This document shows positions 23,030-35,571 of a stretch of 64,000 bases of DNA, piece by piece. The stretch's first letter is position 1, and each line of letters starts with the position of its first letter. Under the pieces are notes generated by a model. It ran no database searches and was not told the origin of the DNA. It worked only from the letters and a program-made list of their open reading frames with translations. Both the position numbers and the translations under genes were made by a program. The stretch lies in contig QRFJ01004320.1 of NCBI GenBank assembly GCA_006176705.1, forward strand, positions 1-64,000, read 5' to 3'. Source of the stretch: Cocos nucifera (Eukaryota; Streptophyta; Magnoliopsida; Arecales; Arecaceae).

Positions 23030-24023
23030 ATCTATTGAACTTCATCAAGTTTAACCTTAGAGACAATAGTTCCTTCGCCAAAGAACTCCTTTTCCAAAAA
23101 GGTTGTCCTAAGGCTGATGAACATCTTTTGTTCATTAGCATGGTAGAAATAGTATCCTTTGGTTGCTTTTGGATATCTTATGAATGTACATTTATCAGAC
23201 CTAGGTCCAAGTTTATTTATAATTAATCGTTGGCATAAGCTGAACACCCCCAAATCCTAAGGTGTGAAAGTGCTAGCTTACGTCCTGTCCATATCTCATA
23301 TGGGATTTTAACTATAGACTTATTTGGAACCTTATTTAATAGATAGCAAGCCAATTCGAGTGCATATCCTTAGAAGGATATCGACAAGCTGGTAAATCCC
23401 ATCATGGATCGGACTGTGTCTAATAGATTTCGATTTCTCCTTTCAGACAGACCATTATGCTGTGGTATTTCAGGAGGAGTCCATTGGAAAAGAATTCAAT
23501 TCTCTCCTAGATATGTGAGAAACTCACTAGAAAGATATTTTCCTCCTCGATCTGATTGAAGAGTTTTAATACTCTTCCCAGTTTGTTTTTCTACTTTACT
23601 TTGGAATTGTTTGAATATTTCAAAAGAATCCAACTTATGTTTCATCAGATAGACATATCCATATTTGGATAGATCATCTATGAAAGTAATGAAGTCGACA
23701 TATCCACCTCTAGCATTTGTGCTTATTGGTCCACATACATCAGTATGTAGTAGACCTAAGAGCTCATTGGCTGTCTCACCTTTTTCAGTAAAAGGTGACT
23801 TGGTCATTTTACCAAGAAGATAGGACTCACAGATTGGAAGCGATTCACAATCACCGACTTCAAGGATTCCTTCTTGAGTCAACCTGTTTATCCTATTTTT
23901 GTTTATATGACCTAGTCTATAGTGCCATAAGTAGATATCTGATACACTATCTAATCTAGAATGCTTGCCACTAGAATAGACTACATTAATAGGTTGTGAT
24001 AACATATATACACCATTGTTCAA
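23030..24023 (-). pseudogene. pol: Copia B integrase
   Basis: Open from 24023 to 23496: the gag-pre-integrase HHCC finger (LWHYRLGHINKNR, then LPICESYLLGKM, second Cys lost), first Asp in LLHTDVCGP, IDDLSKYGYVYLM, and second Asp in LQSDRGGKYLSSEF. The catalytic Glu region follows in another frame at about 23450 (minus GLSERRNR). The C-terminal piece at 23253-23032 has LGPRSDKCTFIRYP and TKGYYFY. Domain order and spacing are normal for copia. Confidence 0.85.
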
Positions 24024-24068
24024 TTATCCACAGAAAGAAGTAACACCATTCATAATGACATTACAAAC

Positions 24069-25252
24069 TCATTTTTTTATTAAAATTTCATAATTGTTCA
24101 TGGCCAAAAGGCCTATAGAAATGATGTTTAAAAAGAAACTAGGACAAAAATGATAATTACTAAGAACAATGGTATGAGATTCAAATACAAGTTTCAAAAT
24201 TTCTAAAGCTAGAACTGGAACTGCTCTTTCATCTCTAACATTCAGGAATCTTTCATCTTGCTCGAATCTTCTACAGACCAACAACCCCTGCAACGAATTG
24301 CAAATATGATAAGGGCTATCGGTATCCAATATACAGTCAGTAATATCATAAATAGAGAAATTATAAGGAGTTATCATATAAATACCTTGCTCAGGAATAG
24401 CTTGCTTCTTTCTCTGCCTATTCGGTTCTAGGGAGGCAATGTACTGAGGACCGTTCCTCTTCCAGTGCCCCCGCTTCTTGCAAAAGAAGCATTCAGTTTG
24501 ACTCTTATCGAGCTTGATCTTCCTGGTTTGAACCTGCACTGATGTCCCAGTCTAAACTTGCACCTTCTTTGTTTTCTTCTTCTTGTTCTTTTTTTCTTTC
24601 CTAAAGGGTCCAAAACCAGAAGACGAACCTCCCACTAGGTTCATTGACTCTTTATGAAGTTGGTGATCCTTCTCAAAGTTCTAAAGTAACCCTAGTAAGG
24701 CATGGTAGTTTACTTCAGGCTTTGTCATTCTATAATGAGTAAGAAAGGGAGATAGGACTTTGGCAGCGAGTTCAGTATTGCATCTTTCCCAAGTTATTCA
24801 TGCAAGGGAAAGCCAAATTTGCTCAAGCGCTCTATCAGCTCGATCATATACAATACATGATCAGTGACAAAGTCTCCATCCTACATTCTAGTGTTGAAGA
24901 TGGTGCAACTAGTCTTATGCCTCTCAACATCATCGGGTGTGCCAAAAGAATTCTCCAACACTTGGAGCATTTTATTTGGCTGAGTTATCTCAAACCTATG
25001 ACTGAACTCATCGCTCATCGCAGTCAGCATAATGCAATGCACCATGGTTCGATCACTGAGCCACTTCTAATAAGTGTCTCTGACTATTCCACGTGCATTG
25101 GTAGCTGGCTCCTCAGGTGTAGGATCTGTTAGTACATATAGGATCCATTCATGCTCTAGGATAATCTTCAACTTTCGGTACTAGCTACCGACGTTGGATC
25201 CCACTAACTTATCATTGTCCAATAATGATTGGAGCGATAGGAAAGTGGCCAT
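24069..25252 (-). pseudogene. gag: Copia B gag and protease
   Basis: The gag reading begins at ATG 25252 (MATFLSLQSLLDNDKLVG) and carries the UBN2-type copia gag core with several TAG or TAA stops. The Lys-rich linker precedes a zinc knuckle at about 24480-24440: CFFCKKRGHWKRNG, where the last Cys is Gly. The open piece 24539-24069 continues into protease, whose active site reads ILDTDSPYHIC; the usual Gly after DT is Asp, which should inactivate it. The start is chosen because it matches the gag N terminus and ends a long leader. Confidence 0.8.
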
Positions 25253-26983
25253 GTCTACACAAAGAAAAATCAAAATCTAATTAGTAATTGATTCATTAAA
25301 CCTAAAGATTTGGACTTTAATCAAAAGGTTTCTCCCACTATTTTATTCGAATTGATAGCCTCTACCTCCAATTCGAGAAATTATCCTAATTCCTTAGTGG
25401 GTACTAGAATCCACATAGACTGTACACGAGCCCAACTTTGGTTGGCCCATCCATGTACACCTAAGGATAGGTACATAACCAATTATTTCCCCAAATAATT
25501 TTTAGTAATTAAATTTTGCCCCAGGCCCTGATCAGTTGGCTTTGGCCTTCTTAGAAAAGGGTCCAGTTAGGTCCAACTATTAACATGACCATACTTGGCC
25601 CATCCAACCAATGAATGATTAGGCCCAACTTTGGTTAGCCCATCTGACCACCATTTAGAAAGATGTATCCAAGAGATCATATAATGAATGATAATTCCAT
25701 CAATCGATAAGCACCAGACCTTTGGGCCTCTAATGATTATCCAATCGATGGACCCATTATCATCCACTTTAATGGGAGGCTATGATCCAGTTATCATATA
25801 ACTATTTTATCTTAGGGATCTAATAATTTTAGAAGATTTAATTTATAGAAGCAAGTAGGTTAGATTAACCAGCTTGTCATGATCCTCTCACTCACTTCAC
25901 CAAGTCAGCTTAAGGAAGATCATTAATAGCTGGTCTAGGAGTACTTAAATTAGTCAAACTGATTTACCTAGCTGACATGGATTAGCTCAAATAGTTAAGC
26001 AATTTGATCAAAACATAATCTCACCAAGAGGCTAGGTAAGTTCAATCAGTGGAAGGATCTGCCAGGCTTACCTTAGACACTATCAGAAATGGCCAGGTAA
26101 GCGGGCTACCAATTAAAAATTATTGGTCTGGTTTACCTAAGATACCAACTAGTTTAATTAGTTTCAATTAGATCAACCTAACAGTTCGTGCTAGACTGCA
26201 TAGCCATGAATCAAGTTCATCTTGGGTCTTGTTAAAGATATGGACTTGACCAACTACAACTATTGCAATTGATTTAGAGAATCCTTGACCTAATCTAAGA
26301 CAACAATTGATTAGATTTAGTCAGGTCTCTAATTAAATTCATTCTTTAATCTAAACCTAGGTCTAACCCAATTAATGGACCTAATCTCCACTAACCTATT
26401 AACCCAATGTATTATGATTCATTTCATAGGATCTTCAATTTACAATCCTAGAACCTAATCAAACAACTTCTTAATTCTTAATTAAGTTTTGGGCTGAGGG
26501 TTGGGGTTTGACTTTTTGAAAATAGTTTTTATGTTTATAAAATATTTTTACAATATGGTTCTATCAACCAAGTTGTATGTTTGATTCATAATCAATATGC
26601 AAGTAACATAAACATGAATCTACTTTAGATCTAATCTAAACAGGTTCATGTAATTGAAATAGTTTCAATAATAATCAATCATAAATCTTTCTAGATCAAA
26701 TCTAATATATTTATGAAGATTAAAACTAGATTAAAATAATTTTATTCAGATCATAAAATCACTTAGATCTAATCTAAAATTTTATGATTAATTTTTTAGA
26801 TCAGCACGTACTAAGACAACCTATTCACTATAAGGGGTAAACCTTACAGTAGGACAACCTTATGGCATTTCGTGAGATCTAAATTTTTTTTATTTTTTTA
26901 ATTTTAAATTTAATAATTAGATTATAAATTAGATCTAATCTAAAAAATAATTTAAATATGCACAAAAATTATATAATAATAAC
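25253..26983 (-). other. Long leader of copia B
   Basis: A 1.7 kb non-coding stretch between primer site and gag. It contains two consecutive GGTAAG/CTTACC units (26031-26149), a perfect ACCAAT/ATTGGT inverted repeat (26108-26127), and several GCCCAACTTTGGTTGGCC-like inverted repeats (25430-25450, 25623-25642). An AT-rich part precedes the primer site. Confidence 0.6.
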
Positions 26984-27000
26984 CTTGCTCTGATACCAAT
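26984..27000 (-). other. Primer-binding site, tRNA-iMet type
   Basis: The minus strand reads ATTGGTATCAGAGCAAG, containing the exact TGGTATCAGAGC site, directly next to the LTR end at 27001. Confidence 0.95.
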
Positions 27001-29443
27001 TGAAGGTTCTTGATCTAGGATTTTATAGGTAGATCTTGAAAACTTTTTTAAGATCTTACAGTGAAAGACTTAAATAAATTAAATATTTATTTAAATAAAT
27101 ATGTAAATATCTAAATCTCAGATCTATTATATGATCAAGGCATGATATTAAATCAAAATTTAAAATCAAATAAGAAAGTAAAAGATTGACCAAATCAACC
27201 TAGATTTATACTACATCAAATGCAGGTATGAAGTATATAGATCATATCTATTACCTGAGCAAGTTAGACATTCTAACTTACTGATCTAGGCTTAAGGATG
27301 ATGTCATAAGCCGCACATGCATCCAATCTCTAGGAGTCATCCACATGAGCCTATGATCTCTGATCTGAAGTCCGATGCAGAAAATCAGCACAATATGCTA
27401 GTACTATGCTGATCCTTCTTTGACGATTGATCTGATACTTTCTTCTTCAAAATTTGGACTCTACAAAATATAAGAAGAAAGATGAGAGTTTACTAATTTG
27501 TGACTCTCTCAAAAAAACTCAAAAAAAGAGATTAAAAATAAAATAGCCCTAGAAGAAGATCCTTTTCTTCTTCTCTTTTCTCTCACCTAGACACCTAGTT
27601 TGGTGCCTATGGAACCCCCACACCCAAGTACCCTCTTTCTTTGATTTTTGCATACCCCAAAGCTCTTCCAAAGCTCTATATTCCATAAAAAAATTAGAAT
27701 AAAATTCATTCAAATAGAGAAAAAGAAGAGTCCAAGATAGATCAAAATCCTAGAGTAGGAATGTCCAAACATGGAAAGTTGTTAGGGTGCTCAAGAGGGA
27801 CCAGCAAGGGATGGCACACAAAAAAGGAGATTATTTTCATGGAATAAGAGAAGAATTAATTAAAAGAGAGAGCAACACTCAAGGGAAGGTGTTTTGATCA
27901 ACAAGGATTCTATCTTATAGAATCCTAAGCCAAACTAACTCCTCTTTTGAATTGGTCTTTCAACAAATTGCCTTATGAGAAAAAGAGGAGAGAAAGAGGG
28001 CATGAAAAGCCATGGGAGTGGAGAATTTTTATATAAGAAATAAAATAAAAAAGGGCATGGGGCATGAGGATTAAGTGGTGCAAGTGATAGGGAGTCCTAG
28101 TTACACTAGGATTCCTATTTTGACTTGGTCAAATAAGATCTTTTAATCAAATAAAATCAAGATTAAACTAATTCAATTAAATAAGGCCCTAACCCATTTA
28201 AGGATTTAATTAAATTAGATTTAATTTTAATTTATTTTCTAATCAAATTAAAAAATTGGGTTAATCCAAGTCCTAGTTAGACTAGGACTAGTTCTTCCTT
28301 GTACTTAGCTTATCCAATAAACCAATTAAAATTGATCCAATCAAACCCAAACTAAATATAATTAAATTATATTTAATTATACTTAATCTTAGTCTATTAT
28401 CTTAATCAAATTAAGCTAATTAGCAATTTAATTGCTAAACGATCCTCTTGCAACACCTGCACTAGGTTAAACACCAATCGTATTGATTGTTTGACCCTAG
28501 AATGACTCTTCATCATTGATCAACCATCCGATCAGATCATAAGCTCTAATGTGTGTGATCTCATAGGTCTGAACCTAAGTTGATAGCATAGAAATAAATT
28601 TTTGTATCAATTGAAGTAACCATCTAGCAATGATACCTGATGGTCGGATAGATCAAAGGTGTAGAACACCATCCTTAGAACCCATGCGGATATAGTTTTC
28701 GTATAATTCATCCCCTTGACCACAATGCTCGTAGGATACCTTAGAGTTCAACTATCAACTCTGATCAGATTGTCCACATTATATTTTAAAATATCAAATC
28801 AATCTGATGGATTATCCTGATCAAGATTTTGCTATATTGAAATACAGTGATACATTCTTCTCCAACTCTTGGAGTGGTCAATTCCATCTTGATCACACTA
28901 CAACTTCGCAAGTACCTGACTTCAGAAGCCTTCGATTGCTGAATTAAAAATTTAGTTAGTCTGATACCAAAGCACAGTGAGTTGCTTGCAAGTCACTGAG
29001 GTGATTTCAGATCTAAGAGATACTTATACTTATATCCCATCAGAGATATTCTCGATAGTAGAATGCTGTGGAGTTGGTCACGTTCAATGATGATATACCC
29101 ATACATCTCACCTATATGCCATATCAGTGTCTCCACACTCCTTAGTTAAAAGGACAATCAACCTATATGGCATATAGCGATCTATGCTCGATAGACATTG
29201 TTATCCTAATTAACAATCTATCATTTGATCATGAACAAATTTAAGGACTAATCGATAAATTCTTTTTTTATCGAAACTAAACATTCTAAGAACTTCATCA
29301 CAATAATGGAGTTCATTAGAAGATATAAACTTATGATGAAAAAGATGTCAAAATATTTTTATTAATTAATAAATTAGTTATAATTATAAAATAGCCCAAC
29401 CGTCAATAGGCTGATGATTGACTTTGGAATATAATTTCCAACA
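27001..29443 (-). mobile_element. 5' LTR of copia B (2443 bp)
   Basis: Starts on the minus strand at 29443 with TGTTGGAAATTATATTCC and ends at 27001 with AAGAACCTTCA. A TATA box (TCTTATATAAAAAT, minus) lies at 28025-28038. It is homologous to the solo LTR at 48752-51332, for instance in the GTGTGTGA and CATCTAGCAATG segments. Confidence 0.85.
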
Positions 29444-29467
29444 TAGTCATGGGCCAATCCTTGCTAT

Positions 29468-30819
29468 TATTAATCTCAAAGATTGATTTTAATGAATAAC
29501 AAAATATTTGAGTATATGTTTGGACTAATGAAATGTTTAAGATCATGTTTATGGATGAATTGTAGAGTATCAAAAGAAAAATCCTAAATAGGGCATTTGA
29601 AAATCAATAAAGAGAAGTTGGAAGTTTTTGAAGTGTGAAACACATTCAAAGCAAGGCTGAAAGAGGGTATTTCAAGACCAAAATTGAAGAGAAATTTGAT
29701 TGATTAAAGTCAAAATTTTCAAGAAAGCCGTTGAGTCGACCCTTAAAAATGGCTATTCAACTTGAGCTAAAATAGAAAAAAATTTGGCATGCAAAAGTTT
29801 CAGCCGGCATGCCCTTGAGTCAACTCGTGATTGAGCATGAGTCGACTTGAGTGAATAGTGGTTAAAAAAGAGATTTTTCAAAAATAAAATTATTCTTGAG
29901 CCGAGGGGTTGAGTCAACTCAAGTTCCTCGAGTCGAGGTCTTAGAAAAATATAGAAAGTATGATTTTTAGTACAAAGTTTAAGGGCAAACTTGCAGGACG
30001 GTCGAGTCCACTCGTGCTCTAATGGCTAGTTTTCTGTAGAATATTTAGAATAGTAAAATCCACCTTCAAATGACTAATTTTAGTTTTTTAGTGGTCAAAA
30101 ATGTATCTCCAGCCTACCAAACATTGGAATAAAGTTACAAAACACTTGAAAGAAGTGATTTGATAAATTAATCATTGAGAGAAATCAAAGGTAAAGTAAA
30201 AAAATTCAAAGAGCATTGAAAAGAGGGCATTCGATTCTCAACTCCTTGAAACATCAGATCAAGACATTCCTTTTAGCAAGAAGACGAGCTCATCTGCACA
30301 AAAGCTTCCATCAAAGAAGATTCCCAAGCTTCATTGATATTTTTGCCCATTTAAGGAGCTTTGTATTTTAGTTCTTGTTCCATCTTTTATATTTATTGTA
30401 TTTAGCTTCAATGGAATTTTGAAGCTAAGAAAAAGGCCTATTCAAGCCTGAGAATTAGATTGTAAGCCAAGGGTTGGCTTATATTGATTGTGGTTGGTGA
30501 ATTGGTGTAAAACTAACTAGATTTTAGATAGTGAGTCTAGAAAAACTATTCAACTATAATCTTAGTTAGGTTATAGTAAAATTTTCAAGTAGATCTTGGG
30601 GAGTGAATGTAGGTGCAAGGGGCATCGAATCATTATAAATCTCTTTGTGTTTGTGATTATCATTATCTTTTGCTTTTTATTGCATTTTCAATTCTACATA
30701 ATTAGTTACATTAGACTACAACATATTTTAACACTTCACTAGTTTTTTAAAACACCAAATTACTAGCTTAAATTTTGAAAATCCTAATTTACCCCACTCT
30801 TGGATTGTTTTACTGGGCA
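29468..30819 (+). mobile_element. 5' LTR of Sirevirus-like element (1352 bp)
   Basis: Aligns with the 3' LTR starting at 40854; the start is TATTAATCTC here versus TGTTAATCCC there, so the TG end has mutated. The end GGGCA at 30815-30819 is five bases before the primer site. Matching segments include ATGTTTAAGATCATGTTT and AGAGTATCAAAAGAAAAATC. Confidence 0.8.
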
Positions 30820-30824
30820 AGAAG

Positions 30825-30837
30825 TGGTATTAGAGCC
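30825..30837 (+). other. Primer-binding site, tRNA-iMet type
   Basis: TGGTATTAGAGCC, one C-to-T change from the standard TGGTATCAGAGC, shortly after the LTR end. Confidence 0.85.
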
Positions 30838-30881
30838 TGGTTCTCACTTTATTTGATTTAACAATCAAGAGTTAAGATTAA

Positions 30882-32500
30882 ATGGCAACCCATATGAGTG
30901 CATCCCTTGTCGAAGGACAATCGACCAACCATCCATCCTAATTCAATGGAATAAATTATACTTAATAGAAACCATGCATGCGCATTTACATTCAAGTACT
31001 TAATTATCAACTATGGAGAGTTATAGTCAAAGGTCCACATACTCCTACAATTAAAGTAGAAGGTGATGATATTCCCAAATCCGAAGAGGATTGGAATGAG
31101 TATGATATGAGAATGATAGAATTAAATGCTAAGATCATGAATGTTCTATATTATGCACCAGATCCTAATGAGTTTAATAGAATCTCTACTTATGCATCAG
31201 CTAAGAAGATTGAGGATAGGTTAGTGGTCACCCATGAGGGTACCAATCAAGTAAAAAAATTTAAAATAAATATGCTTGTGCATAAATATGAATTATTTAA
31301 AATGGAAGCTAATGAATCTATATACTAAAATATTTACTATATTTATCGATATTGTCAATGATTTTAAAAGCTTAGAAAAATCTTATATTGATAGTGAGCT
31401 TGTTCAAAAAATTCTTACGTCACTTCCAAAGGTGTGAAAAACGAAAGTCATCGCCATCCAAATAGCTAAGGATCTCATCAAGCTACCATTAGAAGAGCTT
31501 CTTGAATCTTTAATGACTTATGAGTTAAACATGAGACAAAATATGGAGGAAAAAACTAAAAAGAAGAAAATCATTACTCTCAAGGCTACTATCTCCAAAA
31601 ATGATAAAAGTGAAGAGTCCGATGAAGAAGAAGAAGAAGAAAAAGACTTAGCCTTGATTCTAAGAAAGTTCAAGAGGTTCATGAGAAAGAAGAAGAAAGG
31701 TTTTAAGAAGAAGACCTCCAAAGGTGAGCCAAGTAAAGAAAAGTAGAAGCTGCCAATTTGCTTTGAATGCAAAAAATCCGGCCATTTTAGAATGGACTGC
31801 CTTCATCTTAAGAAATTATCCAAAAAGATCAAGAAGAAGATGATGATGGCCACTTGGAGCAATAGTGAGGATTCTAGCTTTGAAGAAGAATCACAAGAAG
31901 TGGCCAACGTTTGCTTAATGGCACATCATAAGAAGGTAAAAGCTGAAAACTCTTAAGATTTCACATTTGATGAATTACAAGATACTTTTCTGAACTTATG
32001 ACTAAATATAGAAAAGTAACCTTGAAAAATAAGAATTTTGAAAATGTAAAATTTTGAACTTCTTCATGAAAAGGAAAGGATTTTTGAAAAATTAAATTTG
32101 CTAACTCATGAGAATGAAAAATTAAATAATGAATTAACAAAAATCAAACCATTTGTAGAAAGAATCACTTATAACTTAAAAAAATTTAATATGCTATTAA
32201 ATGCTCAAAGAGCTATTTTTAACAAGATCGGATTAGGATTCAAACCTCACAAGAAGTAAAAATTATTAAAAATTTTATTTGTTAAAGCTTCATCAAATTC
32301 TACCATAAACTTTTCATGTTATTATTGTGGTAAAATTGAACATAAATCCTATGCATGTGATTTCAGAAAATTGAATGGACATATGATTAAAATGGTTTGG
32401 ATTCCAAAAGAAATCATGAGTACTAACCCCAAAGGATCCAAGATGACTTGGATACCTAAAAACTCAACTTGATTTTCTTGTGTAGGAGTGTTTTGCAGTC
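30882..32500 (+). pseudogene. gag: Sirevirus-like gag, degenerate
   Basis: Starts at ATG 30882 (MATHMSASLVEGQS) and continues through stops into the open piece 30978-31328: RIYIQVLNYQLWRVIV, SEEDWNEYDMRMIELNAK and EGTNQVKKFKINMLVHKYELFKM, the copia gag core. An acidic/Lys-rich block at 31513-31746 precedes zinc knuckle 1 (31759-31800, CFECKKSGHFRMDC). A second knuckle, CYYCGKIEHKSYAC, lies at about 32322-32363, followed by WIPKEIMS and WIPKNS segments typical of Sirevirus gag ends. Stops and frameshifts separate the parts. Confidence 0.8.
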
Positions 32501-32514
32501 TAAAAAAAGAAAAG

Positions 32515-33963
32515 AATTTGGTATCTTGATAGTGGCTATTCAAGACACATGACGGGTGATAAATCTTAATTTATCATTTTTAAACCTAAAGATGGAGGAG
32601 TGGTTATATTTGGAGATAATGAAAAAAAAATGTATTATTGGTGTTGGTAACATTCATATCACTTCTTCCATCTCTATTCAAAATATATTATTAGTTGATG
32701 AATTAAAGCATAACTTACTTAGTATTAGCAAATTTTGTGATAAAGAATTTAAAGTTACATTTGAATCTTTATTATGCATAGTTTCTAGTCCCAATGATGA
32801 TGGTATCATTCTCATTGGATATAGATATAATAATATCTACATGGTAGATCTAGATGATCTATATATGAAGAATGGTCAATGTCTTAGTGCAATGAGTTCT
32901 AAAGTCAATAAAACTAGTTGGTTGTGGCATCACAGATCGGATCATGCAAGAATGGATTTACTTTCAAAATTAATTAAGAAAGATCTAGTAAAAGAATTAC
33001 CAAAATTAAATTTTAAAAAGAATCGAATATGTGATGCATGTTAATTTAGAAAACAAACTAAGAACTCTTTTAAACCAAAAGGCATGATTTCAATCTCTAG
33101 ACCTTAAGAATTGCTTCATGTGAATTTGTTTGGACCCACACGGACCACTAGCTTAGGAGGCAAAAAGTATTGTCTTGTAATTATGGATGACTTTTTAAGA
33201 TTTACTTGGATGATATTTTTAGCACAAAAAGATGAAGCCTTCAATGTATTTTTTAAATTTTATCATAAAATTTTAAATGAAAAGAATATATCAATTATTT
33301 GCATACATGGTGATCATGGTATCGAATTTAAAAATCAATACTTTGAAAACTTTTGTAATACAAAAGGAATTGATTATAATTTTTCTGCACTGGAACTTCC
33401 TAAGAAAATGGGATAGTAGAAAGAAAAAATTGTATATTAGAAGAAATGGCATGAATTATGTTATGTGAAAGTAATTTATTCAGATACTTTTGGGTTGAAG
33501 CTATAAATACTGTATGTTATACCTTAAATCATGTTTTAATAAGATCTATTTAAAAAGAACTCAATATGAGATTTGGAAAGATAGAAAATCAAATATCAAC
33601 TATTTTTATATTTTTAGTTGTAAATATTTTATACTTAATAATGAAAAAATAATTTAAAAAAAATTAATGCCAAGTTGGATGAGGGTATCTTCTTGGGATA
33701 CTCCTCATCAAGCAAAGGCATATAGAGTCTTCAATATGAGAACTCTCGTTGTCGAAGAATCTATTCATATTATCTTTGATGAATATAATGTCAAGTTTTC
33801 TAGAAAAGAAGATACTTTGGATGATGACAAGATAGACAGTCTCACACTAAAAGATGCTCTATCTCAAAATAATGAAGAAGAAAAGAATGAAAAGCTCACT
33901 CCTTGCCCAAGAGAAGAGTTACAAAAAGAGCGAGGTATGCATATAGACATCCTACAGACCTAA
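32515..33963 (+). pseudogene. pol: Sirevirus-like protease and integrase
   Basis: The protease motif WYLDSGYSRHMTGD is encoded at about 32520-32561 before a stop. The open piece 32556-33044 has LLVDELKHNLLSISKFCD and the HHCC finger (LWHHRSDHARMDLL, then CDAC). The piece 33111-33416 has the first catalytic position as LHVNLFGP, Asn replacing Asp, and the second Asp in IHGDHGIEF. The C-terminal region at 33667-33963 has KAYRVFNMRTLVVEESIHI. The loss of the first Asp would abolish catalysis even without the stops. Confidence 0.8.
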
Positions 33964-34039
33964 TAATTAGTGATCCATCACAAGAGATAAGAATTAGATT
34001 CTATCTTAGAAATGTTAACAATTATTTAGCCTTTGTATC

Positions 34040-35075
34040 ATAAATTGATGCTAAAATAATAGAAGAAGTTGATAAAGGCTCCTGTTGGATTAATGCTATG
34101 CAAGAAGAATTAAATTAATTTAAAAGAAATAAAGTTTAGACTTTAGTTGATAGACCCAATGATTATCCAATAATTGAAACTAAATGGATATATAGGAATA
34201 AATTAGATAAACATGGCACCATTGTTAGGAACAAAGCTAGATTAGTGGCAAAAAGATATAATCAAGAGGAAGGCATTGATTTTGATGAAATCTTTGATCC
34301 AGTAGCAAGATTAGAAGCTATTACACTATTACTTGCATTTGCATATTTTATGAACTTTAAATTATATCAAATGGATGTAAAATGTATTTCTTAATGGTTA
34401 TATGGTTGAGGAGGTGTATGTTGAACAACCGCCTAGTTTTGAAAATCATACATTTCTAAATTATGTGTTTATATTACATAAGGTTTATATGGATTAAAAC
34501 AAGCTCTATGTGCATGGTATGAAAGATTAAGCAAGTTTTTATTAGATAATGAATTCACTAAAAAAAATATTAATTAAATCTTATTCTTAAAAAGAAAAGA
34601 CGATAATCAATTGATTGTACAAATTTATGTAGATGATATCATTTTTGGTGCTACTAATAAATTTCTTTGTCAAGATTTTGCCAAGCTTATGCAGGGTGAG
34701 TTTGAAATGAGCATAATGGAAGAACTAAATTTCTTTCTTAGACTCTAGATCAAGCAAAATGAAGAAAGAATCTTCATTAACCAAACAAAATATGCAAGAG
34801 AAATGCTTAAGAAGTTTGGGATGGAGACCTCGAGACCAATTGGCACACCAATGAGTACATCCTACAAACTTGATAAAGATGAAAGGGATAAGAAAGTAGA
34901 TGCTAAACTATATGGAGGTATGATAGGCTCTCTTCTTTATCTTACTGCAAGTAGACCAGATATAGTATTCAATGTTTCTATGTATGCTAGGTATCAATCA
35001 GATCTTAAAGAATCTTATTTACTTGCTATTAAAAGAATATTTAGATACTTATTTGGGACACTTAATATATGACTA
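34040..35075 (+). pseudogene. pol: Sirevirus-like reverse transcriptase
   Basis: RT landmarks in shifting frames: AMQEELN at 34096, ETKWIYRNKLDKHGTIVRNK at about 34175, GIDFDEIFDPVARLEAI at about 34275, and the catalytic YVDD box (VQIYVDDIIFGATN) at about 34617-34658. The ORF 34803-35072 is the RT end (MLKKFGMETSRPIGTPMS, GSLLYLTASRPDI, SVSMYARYQSD-like). At least three stops or frameshifts occur. Confidence 0.85.
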
Positions 35076-35571
35076 TGGTATGATAGATCATCATATTTTG
35101 AATTAATTAGATATTTTGATGCTGATTTTATTGGATGCAAACTTGATAGGAAAAGCACTAGTGGTACATGCCAATTCATTGGAGTTAATTTGATTTCATG
35201 TTTTGACAAGAAACAAAACTCAGTAGTATTATCTATGGCCGAGGCCGAATATATTGCTGCTGGAAGTTGTTGTGCTCAAATTATGTGGATCAAACAATAA
35301 GTTGATGATTTTGGGTTTAAACTTAATAAGATTCTAATAAGATGTGATAACACAAGTGTAATTAATATAACAAAAAATCTAATTCAATACTCAAGATCCA
35401 AACACATGAAAATAAGACATCATTTCATAAGAGATCATGTACAAAATAATGATGTAATATTTGAATTTATTTGTACTGATAAGTAATTAGCTGATATATT
35501 CACAAAACCTATTAGTGAAGAAAGATTTTGTATTATTAGAAGAGAATTAGGAATGTGTTACCAATCAAAAT
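35076..35571 (+). pseudogene. pol: Sirevirus-like RNase H
   Basis: The catalytic-site segments are readable: YFDADFIGCKLDRKSTSGTC (first Asp), LSMAEAEYIAAGSCCAQIMW (Glu), RCDNTSVINI (Asp) and KHMKIRHHFIRD. The pol end KPISEERFCIIRRELGMCY is followed by TAG at 35571. Single TAA stops interrupt after MWIKQ and CTDK. Confidence 0.8.

Larger units (their letters stand above)
20877..29443 (-). mobile_element. Ty1-copia element B, 3' LTR truncated
   Basis: A minus-strand copia element: 5' LTR (27001-29443), perfect iMet primer site, 1.7 kb leader, gag-pol (25252 to about 21290) with protease, integrase, RT and RNase H, a purine tract AATAAGTGGGAGT and 393 bases of 3' LTR. The pol domain order (integrase before RT) is the copia order. 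Motifs such as MKDLG-ASYILGMKIYRDR suggest the Tork group (inference). Frameshifts and stops are present in each domain. Confidence 0.85.

Noticed and set aside
26984..27000. tRNA gene fragment
   Set aside because: Only the 3'-acceptor complement is present next to an LTR, which is what a primer-binding site looks like; there is no tRNA cloverleaf.
29444..29467. 24-base spacer between copia B and the Sirevirus as a distinct feature
   Set aside because: Too short to classify; it probably holds the target duplication of copia B (TAGTC), but the partner copy is lost.
31513..31746. Acidic/Lys-rich ORF as an independent host protein
   Set aside because: It sits between the gag core and the zinc knuckle of the Sirevirus element, where a charged linker is normal.
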